Origin: Owenweeksia hongkongensis DSM 17368
GTDB lineage: Bacteria; Bacteroidota; Bacteroidia; Flavobacteriales; Schleiferiaceae
DNA: 64,000 nt
Assembly (NCBI RefSeq): GCF_000236705.1
Contig: NC_016599.1
Coordinates: 3,162,001 to 3,226,000, forward strand
Direction: 5' to 3'
How positions within the stretch are numbered: the stretch's first letter is position 1; the number at the start of each line of letters is the position of its first letter. This document shows positions 30,478 through 39,125 of the stretch, in pieces. The translations under genes were made by a program, and so were the position numbers. The notes under the pieces are model-generated. The model saw only the letters and a list, made by a program, of their open reading frames with translations, ran no database searches and was not told where the DNA came from.

Positions 30478-31384
30478 TTTCTTCTTCTATCTTTTCTGCG
30501 GCACGAAGCTTTGCACTTCTTGCTCTTGGGTTTTCATTTATTTCTTCGTCATTGGCTATTACAGGCTTTCGCGTAATGGGTTCCAATGGTCTGATTAGAT
30601 TCCCATAAAAATCTTTGTTGGGCTCACCCTCAATATTTCCATAGCGGAAGAAATTCTTCACCGGACGATCTTCCAGGGAGTGGTAGCTCATGCACACCAA
30701 TCTCCCTCCAGGGTTTAGCATTTCGGTTGCTTGCTCCAGCAATTCATGGATTACAGCTATTTCTTCGTTTACCTCAATACGAATAGCTTGAAATATTTTG
30801 GCCCAAAACTGCCCGTGCTTTTGTGGTGGCGCAAAACGCTCCAAAACTTTCTTTAGCTCGGCAGTTGTGTTAATTGGTCGGTGATTGGTTATCGCATTCA
30901 CCAAAGGCCATGGGCGATTTATTTCACCGTAATCCTTAAATATTCTAAATAGCTCAGTATCCTCGCTTTCGTTGATAATTTGATGTGCGCTCAAAGCCTT
31001 GTCGGGATTCATGCGCATGTCAAGCGGCCCGTCAAATCGAGTGCTGAAACCGCGGTCTGGCTCGTCAATTTGGTGTGATGACACGCCAAAATCACCGAGA
31101 AGACCATCAATATGTTTTACACCATGCAGTCTCAAGCTCTTCTTTAGATGGCGAAAGTTGGCCGCTATCAAAGTGAAATTCTCACTGTCAGGTACATTAG
31201 CTTTCGCATCAGGATCCTGGTCAAATCCATAAAGGTGACCAGTGGTTAGGTGCTTTAGTATTTCGCGGCTATGACCGCCACCACCAAAGGTTACGTCTAC
31301 ATAAATGCCGTCAGGTTTTATCTGCAGCAGATCTATACATTCCTGTAAAAGGACTGGTTTATGATAATCCATCTTCTGACTCAT
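30470..31384 (-). CDS. rsmH: 16S rRNA (cytosine1402-N4)-methyltransferase
   Basis: Methylates C1402 in the ribosomal P site. SAM-binding motif VDVTFGGGGHSREIL, DLGVSSHQID-like DFGVSSHQID, and the C-terminal SYHSLEDRPVKNFF are all present. 304 residues. The start overlaps the mraZ coding end by 26 bases; a Met four codons later (31372) is an alternative. Confidence 0.96.
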   Translation of the reverse strand: MSQKMDYHKPVLLQECIDLLQIKPDGIYVDVTFGGGGHSREILKHLTTGHLYGFDQDPDAKANVPDSENFTLIAANFRHLKKSLRLHGVKHIDGLLGDFGVSSHQIDEPDRGFSTRFDGPLDMRMNPDKALSAHQIINESEDTELFRIFKDYGEINRPWPLVNAITNHRPINTTAELKKVLERFAPPQKHGQFWAKIFQAIRIEVNEEIAVIHELLEQATEMLNPGGRLVCMSYHSLEDRPVKNFFRYGNIEGEPNKDFYGNLIRPLEPITRKPVIANDEEINENPRARSAKLRAAEKIEEENE

Positions 31385-31832
31385 TGAGGCTGCCCATTAC
31401 TTCTTCTGCCAATGCTCCAAAATCTACATCAGGGTCGTTTATCGAACCTTCGTAGGCATCCTTGTTCCACACTTCTATCATTCCCACCGAAGACGAAAGC
31501 ACCAGCTCCGAAGAGAGGTTGCCAAAATTCATTAGGTCTTTTGGGATGTTGAGTCTTCCGTTGGCGTCCATTTCCAGCAGCTTCACTCCGGCAGTAAACA
31601 TGCGGATGAAGTCATTATTCTTCTTAACGAATCGATTGAGCTTATTCACCTTGCTCATCGTTTTCTCCCATTCGTCCATGGGGTAGAGCTCCAGGCATTT
31701 TTGAAAAACACTTCTCTTGATTACAAAACCACGCTCAAGTACCGGCAATAGTTGCTTCTTTAGCGCAGAAGGTATCATTACCCTGCCCTTAGCATCCATT
31801 TTACATTCATGTACTCCTATCAGGTTCAGCAT
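31359..31832 (-). CDS. mraZ: transcriptional regulator MraZ
   Basis: AbrB-fold DNA-binding protein that controls the dcw cluster it begins. Two SpoVT-AbrB-like repeats: GVHECKMDAKGRVMIPSALK and GVKLLEMDANGRLNIPKDLM, with the DAKGR/DANGR signature in each. 157 residues. Operator-like GTGG boxes with 10-base spacing lie just upstream (separate entry), consistent with autoregulation. Confidence 0.96.
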   Translation of the reverse strand: MLNLIGVHECKMDAKGRVMIPSALKKQLLPVLERGFVIKRSVFQKCLELYPMDEWEKTMSKVNKLNRFVKKNNDFIRMFTAGVKLLEMDANGRLNIPKDLMNFGNLSSELVLSSSVGMIEVWNKDAYEGSINDPDVDFGALAEEVMGSLNESEDGLS

Positions 31833-31857
31833 CTTAAGTTTTGTGTGCTTTGAGTCT

Positions 31858-31865
31858 CAAAAATA
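31858..31865 (-). promoter_or_regulatory. -7 promoter element of mraZ
   Basis: On the minus strand TATTTTTG matches TAnnTTTG, 26 bases before the mraZ ATG. The GTGG boxes begin 12 bases upstream of it, so they would cover the -33 region. Confidence 0.6.
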
Positions 31866-31876
31866 GAATTATTACT

Positions 31877-31924
31877 CCACTTTCATCCACAATTTACCAC
31901 TTTGTTGATAAGTTTTCCCACTTC
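31877..31924 (-). promoter_or_regulatory. Predicted MraZ operator (GTGG boxes, 10-base spacing)
   Basis: On the minus strand GTGG occurs at 31880-31877, 31890-31887 and 31900-31897, exactly ten bases apart, and once more at 31921-31918. Two of them read AAAGTGG. MraZ is known to bind several short GTGG/TGGG-type boxes with regular spacing upstream of its own gene. Confidence 0.75.
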
Positions 31925-32007
31925 TGTTAAAACTGGATAGTCTTTAGAATATTGCTTTTGCCTAGCTATCTCTTTGTGAATAGGGTTTTCGAACAATTGT
32001 GAAAAAG

Positions 32008-32021
32008 GTGGGGGAAAGTGG
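32008..32021 (+). promoter_or_regulatory. Second pair of GTGG boxes facing engB
   Basis: GTGG at 32008-32011 and 32018-32021, ten bases apart on the plus strand, the second within AAAGTGG. About 120 bases upstream of engB. The rest of the mraZ-engB spacer (31833-32136) holds the mraZ operator, a long imperfect hairpin and the engB -7 box; no gene is seen. Confidence 0.4.
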
Positions 32022-32040
32022 AGGAGGGATTTTTGATTGT

Positions 32041-32118
32041 GGATTTGGGATTGACGATTGAGTCACCCCGATCTTGATTTTTTAAATCATCAAATCACCA
32101 ATCGTAAATCCCAAATCC
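32041..32118. repeat. Imperfect inverted repeat (20-base arms)
   Basis: 32041-32060 and 32099-32118 are reverse complements at 19 of 20 positions; the arms contain the GATTGACGATTG type of sequence that is also seen in the heptamer repeat at 15445. The intervening 38 bases are AT-rich. Confidence 0.8.
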
Positions 32119-32124
32119 TTCCCT

Positions 32125-32132
32125 TATCTTCG
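32125..32132 (+). promoter_or_regulatory. -7 element placing the engB transcript start at its ATG
   Basis: TATCTTCG (TAnnTTTG with one change) ends four bases before the ATG at 32137. If used, the mRNA would be leaderless. Confidence 0.5.
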
Positions 32133-32136
32133 CGCC

Positions 32137-32742
32137 ATGCATATACACAGCGCAGATTTTGTTTGTAGTAATAATGATATTACTAAATGTCCGGAGCCCA
32201 ATAAACCTGAATACGCCTTTATAGGAAGGAGTAATGTGGGTAAGAGTACTTTGATAAATAAAATGGTGCAACGCAAGGGCTTGGCTAAGACTTCCGGCCG
32301 ACCGGGGAAAACCCAGCTCATCAATCACTTTTTGATAAATGAGGCATGGTATCTTACCGATTTACCTGGGTATGGATATGCTAAGGTGAGTAAAACCTCA
32401 AAGGAAAAATTCCAGAAGCTGATTGAAGATTACATCATTGAGCGCCCAAATTTGGTAAACCTATTTGTGCTGATTGACTCTCGTCATGAGCCACAAAAGA
32501 TTGACCTTGAATTTATGGAGTGGCTTGGTGAATTGGAAATTCCCTTCAGCATGGTTTTCACCAAAACGGATAAGTTAGGTTCTGGTAAGTTGAATACCAA
32601 CATCAAAGTTTACAGCAAAAAGATGCTGCAAACTTGGGCGGAGATGCCTGTGTTTTTTGCTACTTCAGCTGAGACTGGCGAAGGTTGCGATCAAGTGTTG
32701 AACTACATTGAGCAGTTGAATAATCAGATGGTTTCTGAGTAG
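32137..32742 (+). CDS. engB: ribosome biogenesis GTPase EngB/YsxC
   Basis: GTPase needed for late 50S assembly. G1 loop GRSNVGKS at 30-37, G3 DLPGYG, G4 TKTDK and G5 SAETG-like motif are all in order. 201 residues, complete. Divergent from mraZ. Confidence 0.97.
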   Translation: MHIHSADFVCSNNDITKCPEPNKPEYAFIGRSNVGKSTLINKMVQRKGLAKTSGRPGKTQLINHFLINEAWYLTDLPGYGYAKVSKTSKEKFQKLIEDYIIERPNLVNLFVLIDSRHEPQKIDLEFMEWLGELEIPFSMVFTKTDKLGSGKLNTNIKVYSKKMLQTWAEMPVFFATSAETGEGCDQVLNYIEQLNNQMVSE

Positions 32743-32791
32743 TCCCCGACTCCTCCCGGACTGACTGCAGGAGTGTCAATATTTTCAGGGC

Positions 32792-33127
32792 TTACTTTTT
32801 AAAAAGATCCATTTTCACGCCAAGGTCATGAGCGAATTTACGCATGTAGTCTGCGGCTTCTTTTTCGCCCGTGGCTCTTTCCAATGAGTCAGAAAGTCCA
32901 ACCAGGGTTTGATGAATCATTTGCTTCATTTCATCGGCCATCATGTCTTTTGTCCAAAGATCGATGCGCAAGGTTTCTTGATTGCGCTTGTCCCACACAC
33001 TTAGGAGCATTGCTTTTGCGGCAGCATGGTTTATTCCACCATCGCTGGCGCTCCAATCCATTACTTCAGGAACTTTGTTTTCGTCTAAGCCAATTTGAAA
33101 TTTGATGTCAGAAGTATGATGTGCCAT
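32792..33127 (-). CDS. gldC: gliding motility protein GldC
   Basis: 111 residues with no signal peptide or membrane helix. It matches GldC of flavobacteria through DIKFQIGLDENKVPEVMDWSA and LWTKDMMADEMKQMIHQTL. In Flavobacterium johnsoniae, GldC supports full gliding but is not absolutely required. It lies downstream of gldB on the same strand, the usual order, but here separated by 304 bases. Confidence 0.9.
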   Translation of the reverse strand: MAHHTSDIKFQIGLDENKVPEVMDWSASDGGINHAAAKAMLLSVWDKRNQETLRIDLWTKDMMADEMKQMIHQTLVGLSDSLERATGEKEAADYMRKFAHDLGVKMDLFKK

Positions 33128-33431
33128 GCTGTGATTTTTGATTTACAATTGTGGATTGCCGATTTGCAACTTTTGATTGTCGATTTATTTCGCGGCTGCA
33201 AAGCTAAGTTTACTTAATGGAAATTTAAACCTCAAAATAGAAACTCTGAATCCGAAATGCTAAACTCTAAACAAATCAAAAAAGTAGAAATTCAAAAGTT
33301 TAAAAAAGACCAATGGCTAGAAAATACGGTGCGAATTGCTAATTTGTTTTTAGCGTATTTTTTGAATTTTCCAGTTTAGAATCTTTGAGTTTGTTTTGAA
33401 TTTAGAGCTTGTCTTTTCGAATTTCTGCCGC
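33128..33431. other. AT-rich low-complexity spacer between gldB and gldC
   Basis: 304 bases with no gene. It begins with degenerate repeats of GATT-GTGGATT-GCCGATTT type (33140-33185) and continues with loosely repeated AAACTCTRAA and AAATTCAAAA words on one strand, answered by TTTGAATTTT and TTTAGARTCT words at 33360-33410, giving a weak overall dyad. GCTAA-N7-TTAGC (33339-33355) is a small hairpin. No terminator or promoter is convincing. Confidence 0.5.
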
Positions 33432-34415
33432 CTAAGGTCTATATCCACTAAGTTTCAATATTTTTCTTGAATCTGTTTCCTGCCCTAATTGTGGCAAAGT
33501 TGCACTTGGATTTTCGGCCATGTAGGCTCTTACAATTTGCCAGCCAACCCAGCGGCCTATCATACCAGGGGTTTCAGCGTCAAATTTCATTCTGAATTTA
33601 GAAAAAGGAGCTAGCTCAACAAAGCGTCTTTTCAAATCCTGACTAGTGTCAAAAAGGTGCTTGTTTTCTACAAAATAGGCCCAGATGGTGCGTTCGTTCT
33701 TTTTGCAAAAATCAAGATGCTCTGGTGTGTATTGCACAATTATAGTTTCATCTTTTTGCGGAAGCATCTTTTCTAAAAAGTACAATTGCTTGCCGTAATA
33801 AATCATATCATCAAGTAGAGTTGCGGCATCTAGTTTGCGAGCAATGTGTGGTTTGCTTACGGCATCAATGCAGTCTCGAACTAGAAAAGCCGGTTGGCGA
33901 AAATAGGCTTGGTAAGCAGGTAGATGTTGATAGTAAGGTTTGTCAGGGCCAAGATAAAGGTCGATTCCTGCAAAGCAAATATTTTGTTCAGGTGTGTATA
34001 AGACTGGGTATTCAAGGTCAAGATTAGAAATATAGCTGTAAAACTTCACTTCGGGCACTTGAGGGAAATAATAATAAAAGTGCTTCATCGAAAAGTTGAG
34101 GTTTTCATTCAGCGATGAAAAGTCTTTGAAAACCTTTTTTGTTCCAGCGTACAGTTCAAGCTGTTGCTCGTCATTGCGCTGACTTTTCCAGAAAACCGGA
34201 TTCTTACCGGCAGCGTAAAACTCTGGGTAAAGTGCGGATAGTCTTTCTATCTCCGTAGGAATATTTGAAGTGTCACTATTAAAAAAAGCTGAGTCGAAGC
34301 GAATAAACCGCGCTTCTTTAGATATTTGCGACAAATCTATTTCGGTTTCTTCATTGCATGAAGCAAAAACGAAAAGGCTGATAAATATGAATAGAGGCTT
34401 GATCAATTTGTTCAT
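33432..34415 (-). CDS. gldB: gliding motility lipoprotein GldB
   Basis: 327 residues with a signal peptide and lipobox ending at Cys20 (FVFASC). The mature part follows the GldB family throughout (for example ISKEARFIRFDSAFF, CFAGIDLYLGPDKPYY, PGMIGRWVGWQIVRAYM). GldB is an essential lipoprotein of the flavobacterial gliding/type IX secretion machinery. nadE is divergently placed two genes away, a neighbour often found beside gldB. Confidence 0.93.
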   Translation of the reverse strand: MNKLIKPLFIFISLFVFASCNEETEIDLSQISKEARFIRFDSAFFNSDTSNIPTEIERLSALYPEFYAAGKNPVFWKSQRNDEQQLELYAGTKKVFKDFSSLNENLNFSMKHFYYYFPQVPEVKFYSYISNLDLEYPVLYTPEQNICFAGIDLYLGPDKPYYQHLPAYQAYFRQPAFLVRDCIDAVSKPHIARKLDAATLLDDMIYYGKQLYFLEKMLPQKDETIIVQYTPEHLDFCKKNERTIWAYFVENKHLFDTSQDLKRRFVELAPFSKFRMKFDAETPGMIGRWVGWQIVRAYMAENPSATLPQLGQETDSRKILKLSGYRP

Positions 34416-34462
34416 TGCTTTGTTAGGACGAGAGTTTATACTTTAGATTAAAATCATTCATT

Positions 34463-35170
34463 ATGAAAAACCTGAACGCAAAAGTCATTATTTTATTAGT
34501 AATAACCAGCTTTGGACTGAAAGCTCAAGAAACAACTCCAGTGGCTGCTACAACTCCTCTTCGGTTTGGACTTCACGCTTCTCCCAATATTAGTTACATT
34601 CAGAGCAATGATCCCGATGCAGAATCATCATCAAAAGTGAAGTTTGCTTTTGGCTTAATGGTGGAGTACAATTTTGCTCCAAACTACTCCTTTTCTACCG
34701 GTGTAGATTACATTTTTAGAGGTGGAGAGTTAACCCTTCCAGTTGAAGTTTCAGAAAATCCGAGTGTATTTATAAATAGAACAGGAACTTATCAAGCAGG
34801 GATGGTCCAAATTCCTTTATACCTAAAAATGCGAACCAAGGAGTTTGGGTACATGCGTTATTTTGCGGAGTTTGGTGGTAGGCTTGGTTTTCCTGTAGAT
34901 CAGCTTACAGAGTTTGAGGACTCATCTCCAGGGTTTGAAGTTCAAGGTGATGCACTTGAAAAAAATTACATTAACCCTATTGATGTTATGTTTTCAATAG
35001 GTTTAGGTGGTGAATATAATTTGGGTGGAAATACGAGCTTGGTGGCAGGTTTGTATTATAATAGAAGTTTGGCCGATAATGTTAAAACAAGTGGTGGAAC
35101 ATTGGGCACCGAAAAAAAATATGGCTACCGCTTCGATTATATAAACTTGAAAGTGGGGATTTTATTCTAA
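34463..35170 (+). CDS. outer-membrane beta-barrel protein (PorT-like)
   Basis: 235 residues: signal peptide ending KAQ, a short linker, then alternating amphipathic strands (LRFGLHASPNISYI, KVKFAFGLMVEYNFAPNYSFSTGVDYIF, IPLYLKMRT, FSIGLGGEYNL) and a C-terminal strand ending in Phe (YINLKVGILF), all typical of small eight-stranded barrels of the PorT/OMP_b-brl_2 class. Close to gldB, but a link to type IX secretion is not shown by the sequence. Confidence 0.8.
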   Translation: MKNLNAKVIILLVITSFGLKAQETTPVAATTPLRFGLHASPNISYIQSNDPDAESSSKVKFAFGLMVEYNFAPNYSFSTGVDYIFRGGELTLPVEVSENPSVFINRTGTYQAGMVQIPLYLKMRTKEFGYMRYFAEFGGRLGFPVDQLTEFEDSSPGFEVQGDALEKNYINPIDVMFSIGLGGEYNLGGNTSLVAGLYYNRSLADNVKTSGGTLGTEKKYGYRFDYINLKVGILF

Positions 35171-35191
35171 AATATTGATTACAAGGTTTTA

Positions 35192-35983
35192 ATGGACGTT
35201 CAAAAGGTTGAAGCTCATATCGTGGGCTGGTTGAAAGACTATATTCAAAAGTCTGGAACAAAAGGTTTTGTAGTTGGGGTTTCTGGAGGAATTGACTCGG
35301 CAATTACTTCAGCATTGGTCGCTCGTACTGGGTTTCCTGTTTTATGTGTAGAAATGCCAATTCATCAAAGTCCGGAACAGGTAAATCGTGCAATTAGTCA
35401 CATAAAGGATTTGGAAGAAAAATATTTCAATGTATCTTTTCAAAGTGTAAACCTTACGGGAGTTTTTGATAATTTTATAAAGGCCATGCCTGTGGTTAAT
35501 GATTCCGAGCAGCGCAATCTTTCTTTGGTAAACTCACGCGCCAGGTTGCGCATGACTACCTTGTATTATTTTGCCGGTTTATATAGTTATCTCGTAGCAG
35601 GTACAGGGAATAAGGTTGAAGATTTTGGTGTAGGTTTTTATACCAAATATGGAGATGGTGGTGTGGATTTAAGTCCTATAGCAGATCTTACTAAGACCGA
35701 GGTTTATAAGTTAGCCAGACATCTTGGTGTGCGTAGTGATATTTTGCAAGCCCCGCCAACAGATGGTCTTTGGGGAGATGACAGAACCGATGAAGATCAG
35801 ATTGGGGCATCCTACCCGGAATTGGAATGGGCAATGGAAAAGTATACTGAAGGAAAAGTGGTGGGTGATTTTGAAGGGCGGAAGCTTGAGGTTTTCCAAA
35901 TTTATTCTAATTTACACCGGGCAAATCAACACAAAATGCTGCCTATTCCGGTATGTATTATTCCACCGGATTATAAAAATTAA
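35192..35983 (+). CDS. nadE: NAD+ synthase, ammonia-dependent type
   Basis: Last step of NAD synthesis: amidation of deamido-NAD. ATP-pyrophosphatase loop GVSGGIDSA (29-37), then LVNSRARLRMTTLYYFA and GTGNKVEDFGVGFYTKYGDGGVDLSPIADLTKTEVY. 263 residues, without the N-terminal glutaminase domain found in glutamine-dependent forms. 21 bases after the barrel gene. Confidence 0.95.
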   Translation: MDVQKVEAHIVGWLKDYIQKSGTKGFVVGVSGGIDSAITSALVARTGFPVLCVEMPIHQSPEQVNRAISHIKDLEEKYFNVSFQSVNLTGVFDNFIKAMPVVNDSEQRNLSLVNSRARLRMTTLYYFAGLYSYLVAGTGNKVEDFGVGFYTKYGDGGVDLSPIADLTKTEVYKLARHLGVRSDILQAPPTDGLWGDDRTDEDQIGASYPELEWAMEKYTEGKVVGDFEGRKLEVFQIYSNLHRANQHKMLPIPVCIIPPDYKN

Positions 35984-36014
35984 CGCTAGTGTAGTTATTG
36001 TCTTACATTAATTG

Positions 36015-36022
36015 TAGCTTTG
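36015..36022 (+). promoter_or_regulatory. -7 element of the orphan response regulator
   Basis: TAGCTTTG matches TAnnTTTG, 36 bases before the ATG at 36059. A TTG exists upstream but with only 14 bases between. Confidence 0.45.
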
Positions 36023-36058
36023 ATAACAACACTAAAATAAATCACAGAAACGCATAGT

Positions 36059-36679
36059 ATGATAAGACTTTTACTCGCAGATGATCATGCAGTTGTTCGA
36101 AAAGGTTTACAGCTGTTTATAGGTTATGAGGATAACCTAAAACTTGTTGCTGAAGCTTCTAATGGTGAAGAGCTATTAGAAATAATAAGAGACAATGAAG
36201 CGGATGTACTTCTTTTGGATTTGGATATGCCAAAAATGAATGGGATTACAGCTATTCGCAAGATCAAAGAAATAGCACCAGATCTTAAAATTATAGTTCT
36301 CACCATGCACCCTGAAGATATTTATGGTAAAACAGCTCTTCAGATGGGAGCTAGTGGGTATCTTATAAAAGATGAAGAGCCTAAAAAACTTATTAATGCC
36401 ATAAATAAGGTCTACGCTGGAGAGCAAATCTTTAGTGAGGACTTGATGAGTAATAAAAAGAAGAATAAACCTATCAAGCTTAGCCAGCGTGAAATTGAAG
36501 TTTTGAAACTTTTGAGCAGTGGTCATTCTAATAAAGATATTGCTGAAGAGCTTGAGATAAGTGATAAAACGGTGAGCACGTATAAATTGCGATTGCTCAA
36601 TAAAATTGGAGGTAAATCAGTAGTCGATTTGATTAATTTCTCCAACAACTACCCTGAAGTAATGGGTGGGAGAAAGTAA
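36059..36679 (+). CDS. orphan NarL/LuxR-type response regulator
   Basis: 206 residues: receiver (ADDH pocket, phospho-acceptor Asp54 in LLLDLDMP, LIKDE lysine) and LuxR-type HTH (LSQREIEVLKLLSSGHSNKDIAEELEISDKTVSTYKLRLLNKI). No kinase gene is adjacent; the flanking genes are nadE and der, and a terminator closes it. The partner kinase must lie elsewhere. Confidence 0.95.
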   Translation: MIRLLLADDHAVVRKGLQLFIGYEDNLKLVAEASNGEELLEIIRDNEADVLLLDLDMPKMNGITAIRKIKEIAPDLKIIVLTMHPEDIYGKTALQMGASGYLIKDEEPKKLINAINKVYAGEQIFSEDLMSNKKKNKPIKLSQREIEVLKLLSSGHSNKDIAEELEISDKTVSTYKLRLLNKIGGKSVVDLINFSNNYPEVMGGRK

Positions 36680-36706
36680 ATAGTCTGTCGAAAGAATAAA
36701 TTAAGG

Positions 36707-36737
36707 AGCCGCAAGCCTTGTGTTTGCGGCTTTTTTT
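36707..36737 (+). terminator. Terminator after the orphan regulator
   Basis: AGCCGCAA (36707-36714) pairs with TTGCGGCT (36724-36731), followed by seven T. Confidence 0.9.
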
Positions 36738-36799
36738 GTGGCTATTAATAAAGGTCAATCTGTAAAAATATAGATGTGGTGGCTCTGCCATACAATGCC

Positions 36800-36807
36800 T
36801 ATTTTTG
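36800..36807 (+). promoter_or_regulatory. -7 element of der
   Basis: TATTTTTG matches TAnnTTTG. It overlaps the TTG that begins the longest der frame (36805), so translation must start later; the GTG at 36826 fits. Confidence 0.6.
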
Positions 36808-36825
36808 CAGGCTAAAATAAATGAG

Positions 36826-38130
36826 GTGGCAAATATTGTAGCTATTGTTGGAAGACCGAATGTTGGAAAGTCAACACTGTTTAACAGACTTACTAAAACC
36901 CGCACTGCAATTGTAGATTCTGTAGCAGGGGTTACCCGTGATAGGATTTACGGAAAGTTTGATTGGGTTGGTCGTGACTTTTCTGTGATCGATACCGGTG
37001 GGTATGTTAGAGGGTCTGATGATGTGTTTGAGGGAGAAATCCGCAAGCAGGTAGAAATTGCTATTGAAGAAGCTAATATCATTTTGTTTTTGGTGGATAC
37101 CGAGCAGGGTGTTACAGGTATGGATCAGGAAGTGGCTATGCTACTGCGTAAATCCAAAAAGCCTGTGATTTTGGTTGCTAATAAGGTGGATAACTCTATG
37201 CGTCAGACGCAAAGTGCGGAGTTTTACAGCTTAGGACTTGGTGAGATTTTCAATATTTCGGCTATGAACGGTAGCGGTACCGGAGAGCTTCTTGATGAGG
37301 TGGTAAAGCAGGTGCCGGAGGATGTGGAAGTTGAAGATTTGGACATTCCTAAAATCGCGATTGTAGGTCGCCCAAATGCAGGAAAGTCTTCGTTTATAAA
37401 CGCCCTTACGGGTGAAGAAAGAAATATTGTTACCGAAATAGCGGGCACCACACGTGATTCTATTCACACACGTTACAATCTATTTGGAAAAGACTTTTTG
37501 CTGGTAGATACAGCAGGTCTTCGCAAAAAAACCAAAGTACACGAAAACCTCGAGTTTTACTCAGTGATGCGTTCTGTTCGAACTATCGAAAACTCTGATG
37601 TGTGTGTGCTTTTACTTGATGCCACCAGAGGTTTAGAGTCACAGGATCTGTCTATTTTTAGCTTAGCTGAAAAAAACAAAAAAGGTATAGTAATCTTGGT
37701 GAATAAGTGGGATTTGGTAGAAAAGGAAACCAATACAGCTAAGGAATATAAAAACAAAATTCTTCAGCGATTGGAGCCATTTACTGATATTCCTATCATC
37801 TTCGTTTCAGTGCTCAACAAACAGCGTATTTTTCAAGCGGTAGAGGAAGCAATGAACGTTTACAGTCGCAGAGAACAGCGCATTGCTACCAGCAAGCTAA
37901 ACGATACTATGCTGCCTATTATTGAAGGTAATCCACCGCCTGCGAGTAAAGGAAAGTATGTGAAGATTAAGTTTGTTACACAACTACCTACCCGGACTCC
38001 ATCATTTGCATTTTTCGCCAACTTACCACAGTATGTGAAAGAGCCTTACAAACGATTTATAGAAAATAAACTGCGTGAGCAATTCGATTTTACTGGAGTT
38101 CCGATTCAGGTTTACTTCAGGCAGAAATAA
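36826..38130 (+). CDS. der: double-domain ribosome GTPase Der (EngA)
   Basis: 50S assembly GTPase with two tandem G domains and a KH-like C-terminus. G1 loops are GRPNVGKS (residues 9-16) and GRPNAGKS (about 180-187), with DTGGY and DTAGLR as the two G3 motifs and NKVD/NKWD as G4. Start: the GTG at 36826 gives (M)[14 protein letters not shown], the normal family N-terminus, and the -7 box overlaps the longer TTG start. 434 residues. Convergent with gldA. Confidence 0.96.
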   Translation: MANIVAIVGRPNVGKSTLFNRLTKTRTAIVDSVAGVTRDRIYGKFDWVGRDFSVIDTGGYVRGSDDVFEGEIRKQVEIAIEEANIILFLVDTEQGVTGMDQEVAMLLRKSKKPVILVANKVDNSMRQTQSAEFYSLGLGEIFNISAMNGSGTGELLDEVVKQVPEDVEVEDLDIPKIAIVGRPNAGKSSFINALTGEERNIVTEIAGTTRDSIHTRYNLFGKDFLLVDTAGLRKKTKVHENLEFYSVMRSVRTIENSDVCVLLLDATRGLESQDLSIFSLAEKNKKGIVILVNKWDLVEKETNTAKEYKNKILQRLEPFTDIPIIFVSVLNKQRIFQAVEEAMNVYSRREQRIATSKLNDTMLPIIEGNPPPASKGKYVKIKFVTQLPTRTPSFAFFANLPQYVKEPYKRFIENKLREQFDFTGVPIQVYFRQK

Positions 38131-38147
38131 TTTTATAGAATTTTAAG

Positions 38148-38170
38148 AAAGGGCTTTTAGCCCTTTTTTT
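38148..38170. terminator. Bidirectional terminator between der and gldA
   Basis: AAAGGGCT (38148-38155) and AGCCCTTT (38159-38166) with a TTT loop, then a T-run. The gldA stop codon lies within the loop. Confidence 0.85.
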
Positions 38171-39062
38171 CTGTAAGTTCCTGAAATACCTGTTCTAACT
38201 TTTGTTCTTGCTGTTGTATTCCTAGGACAGCGGCTTTTTTGCTTACCGCAAAGTTGAAAACATCAGTTCTAATATCCTGACCTGGGAGGGCAAAGAACTC
38301 CCATTTATTATCGCTGATGTGTTTTACATCTTTTACGCCAGCAATTTTCTTTAATTCCGACTTGCTAAACTCTTTGTCAAACTCCACAAGGAATGTTTTG
38401 GCACCTTGTACATTCTTCAAATCAGAAGTTGGACGGTCGGCCACAATCTCTCCGTTGTTGATAATGATCACCCTATCACAAAGTATTTCTACCTCCTGCA
38501 TAATGTGTGTAGAAAGCATCACGGTTTTAGAAGCTCCTACTTCTTTAATTAACCCACGGATTTCAGCAAGTTGATTTGGATCTAGGCCGGTAGTTGGTTC
38601 ATCCAAAATCAAAACTTCTGGATCGTGAAGAAGTGCTGCTGCAAGACCAGCGCGCTGGCGGTAACCTTTAGAAAGCTGGCCAAGCTTTTTGTGGCTCTCT
38701 TTTGTAAGACCTACTTTTTCAATTATGTCTGGAATAGCTGTTTTAGAAGTTTTGTGAATTCCGGCCATAAATGCTAAATATTCCTTCACGTACATATCCA
38801 GGTAAAGAGGGTTGTGCTCGGGTAGGTAGCCTACTTTTTTTCTGATTTCAATACTATCTTCGGTTACGTCCAGGCCACATACTTTGGCTATGCCTTCTGT
38901 TTGTGGAATGTAGCACGTAAGTATTTTCATCATGGTAGATTTTCCGGCACCATTGGGTCCCAGGAAACCTACAATCTCCCCACTCTTTAGAGAAAAACTA
39001 ACATCGTTAAGAGCACGTTGCTCTCCGTATTTTTTGGTGATATTTTGTACTTCTATCGACAT
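38157..39062 (-). CDS. gldA: gliding motility ABC transporter ATPase GldA
   Basis: 301-residue ABC ATPase. Walker A GPNGAGKST, signature LSKGYRQRAGLAAAL, Walker B VLILDEPTTGLDP and the H-loop STHI are intact. The C-terminal part (about 220-301) matches the GldA family (VEFDKEFSKSELKKIAGVKDV). GldA works with membrane proteins GldF and GldG; neither gene is in the window. Other ABC families with this domain architecture exist, so the symbol is likely rather than certain. Confidence 0.87.
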   Translation of the reverse strand: MSIEVQNITKKYGEQRALNDVSFSLKSGEIVGFLGPNGAGKSTMMKILTCYIPQTEGIAKVCGLDVTEDSIEIRKKVGYLPEHNPLYLDMYVKEYLAFMAGIHKTSKTAIPDIIEKVGLTKESHKKLGQLSKGYRQRAGLAAALLHDPEVLILDEPTTGLDPNQLAEIRGLIKEVGASKTVMLSTHIMQEVEILCDRVIIINNGEIVADRPTSDLKNVQGAKTFLVEFDKEFSKSELKKIAGVKDVKHISDNKWEFFALPGQDIRTDVFNFAVSKKAAVLGIQQQEQKLEQVFQELTEKKG

Positions 39063-39125
39063 AATTTCAAATCTGGCGCTAAGCTAAAATTTTTATTACT
39101 GAAGCCTATCAAATGAAATGCCCAT

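Noticed and set aside
33128-33431. MITE-like element between gldB and gldC
   Set aside because: The weak dyad comes from AT-rich words; no sharp terminal inverted repeats or target duplication are visible.
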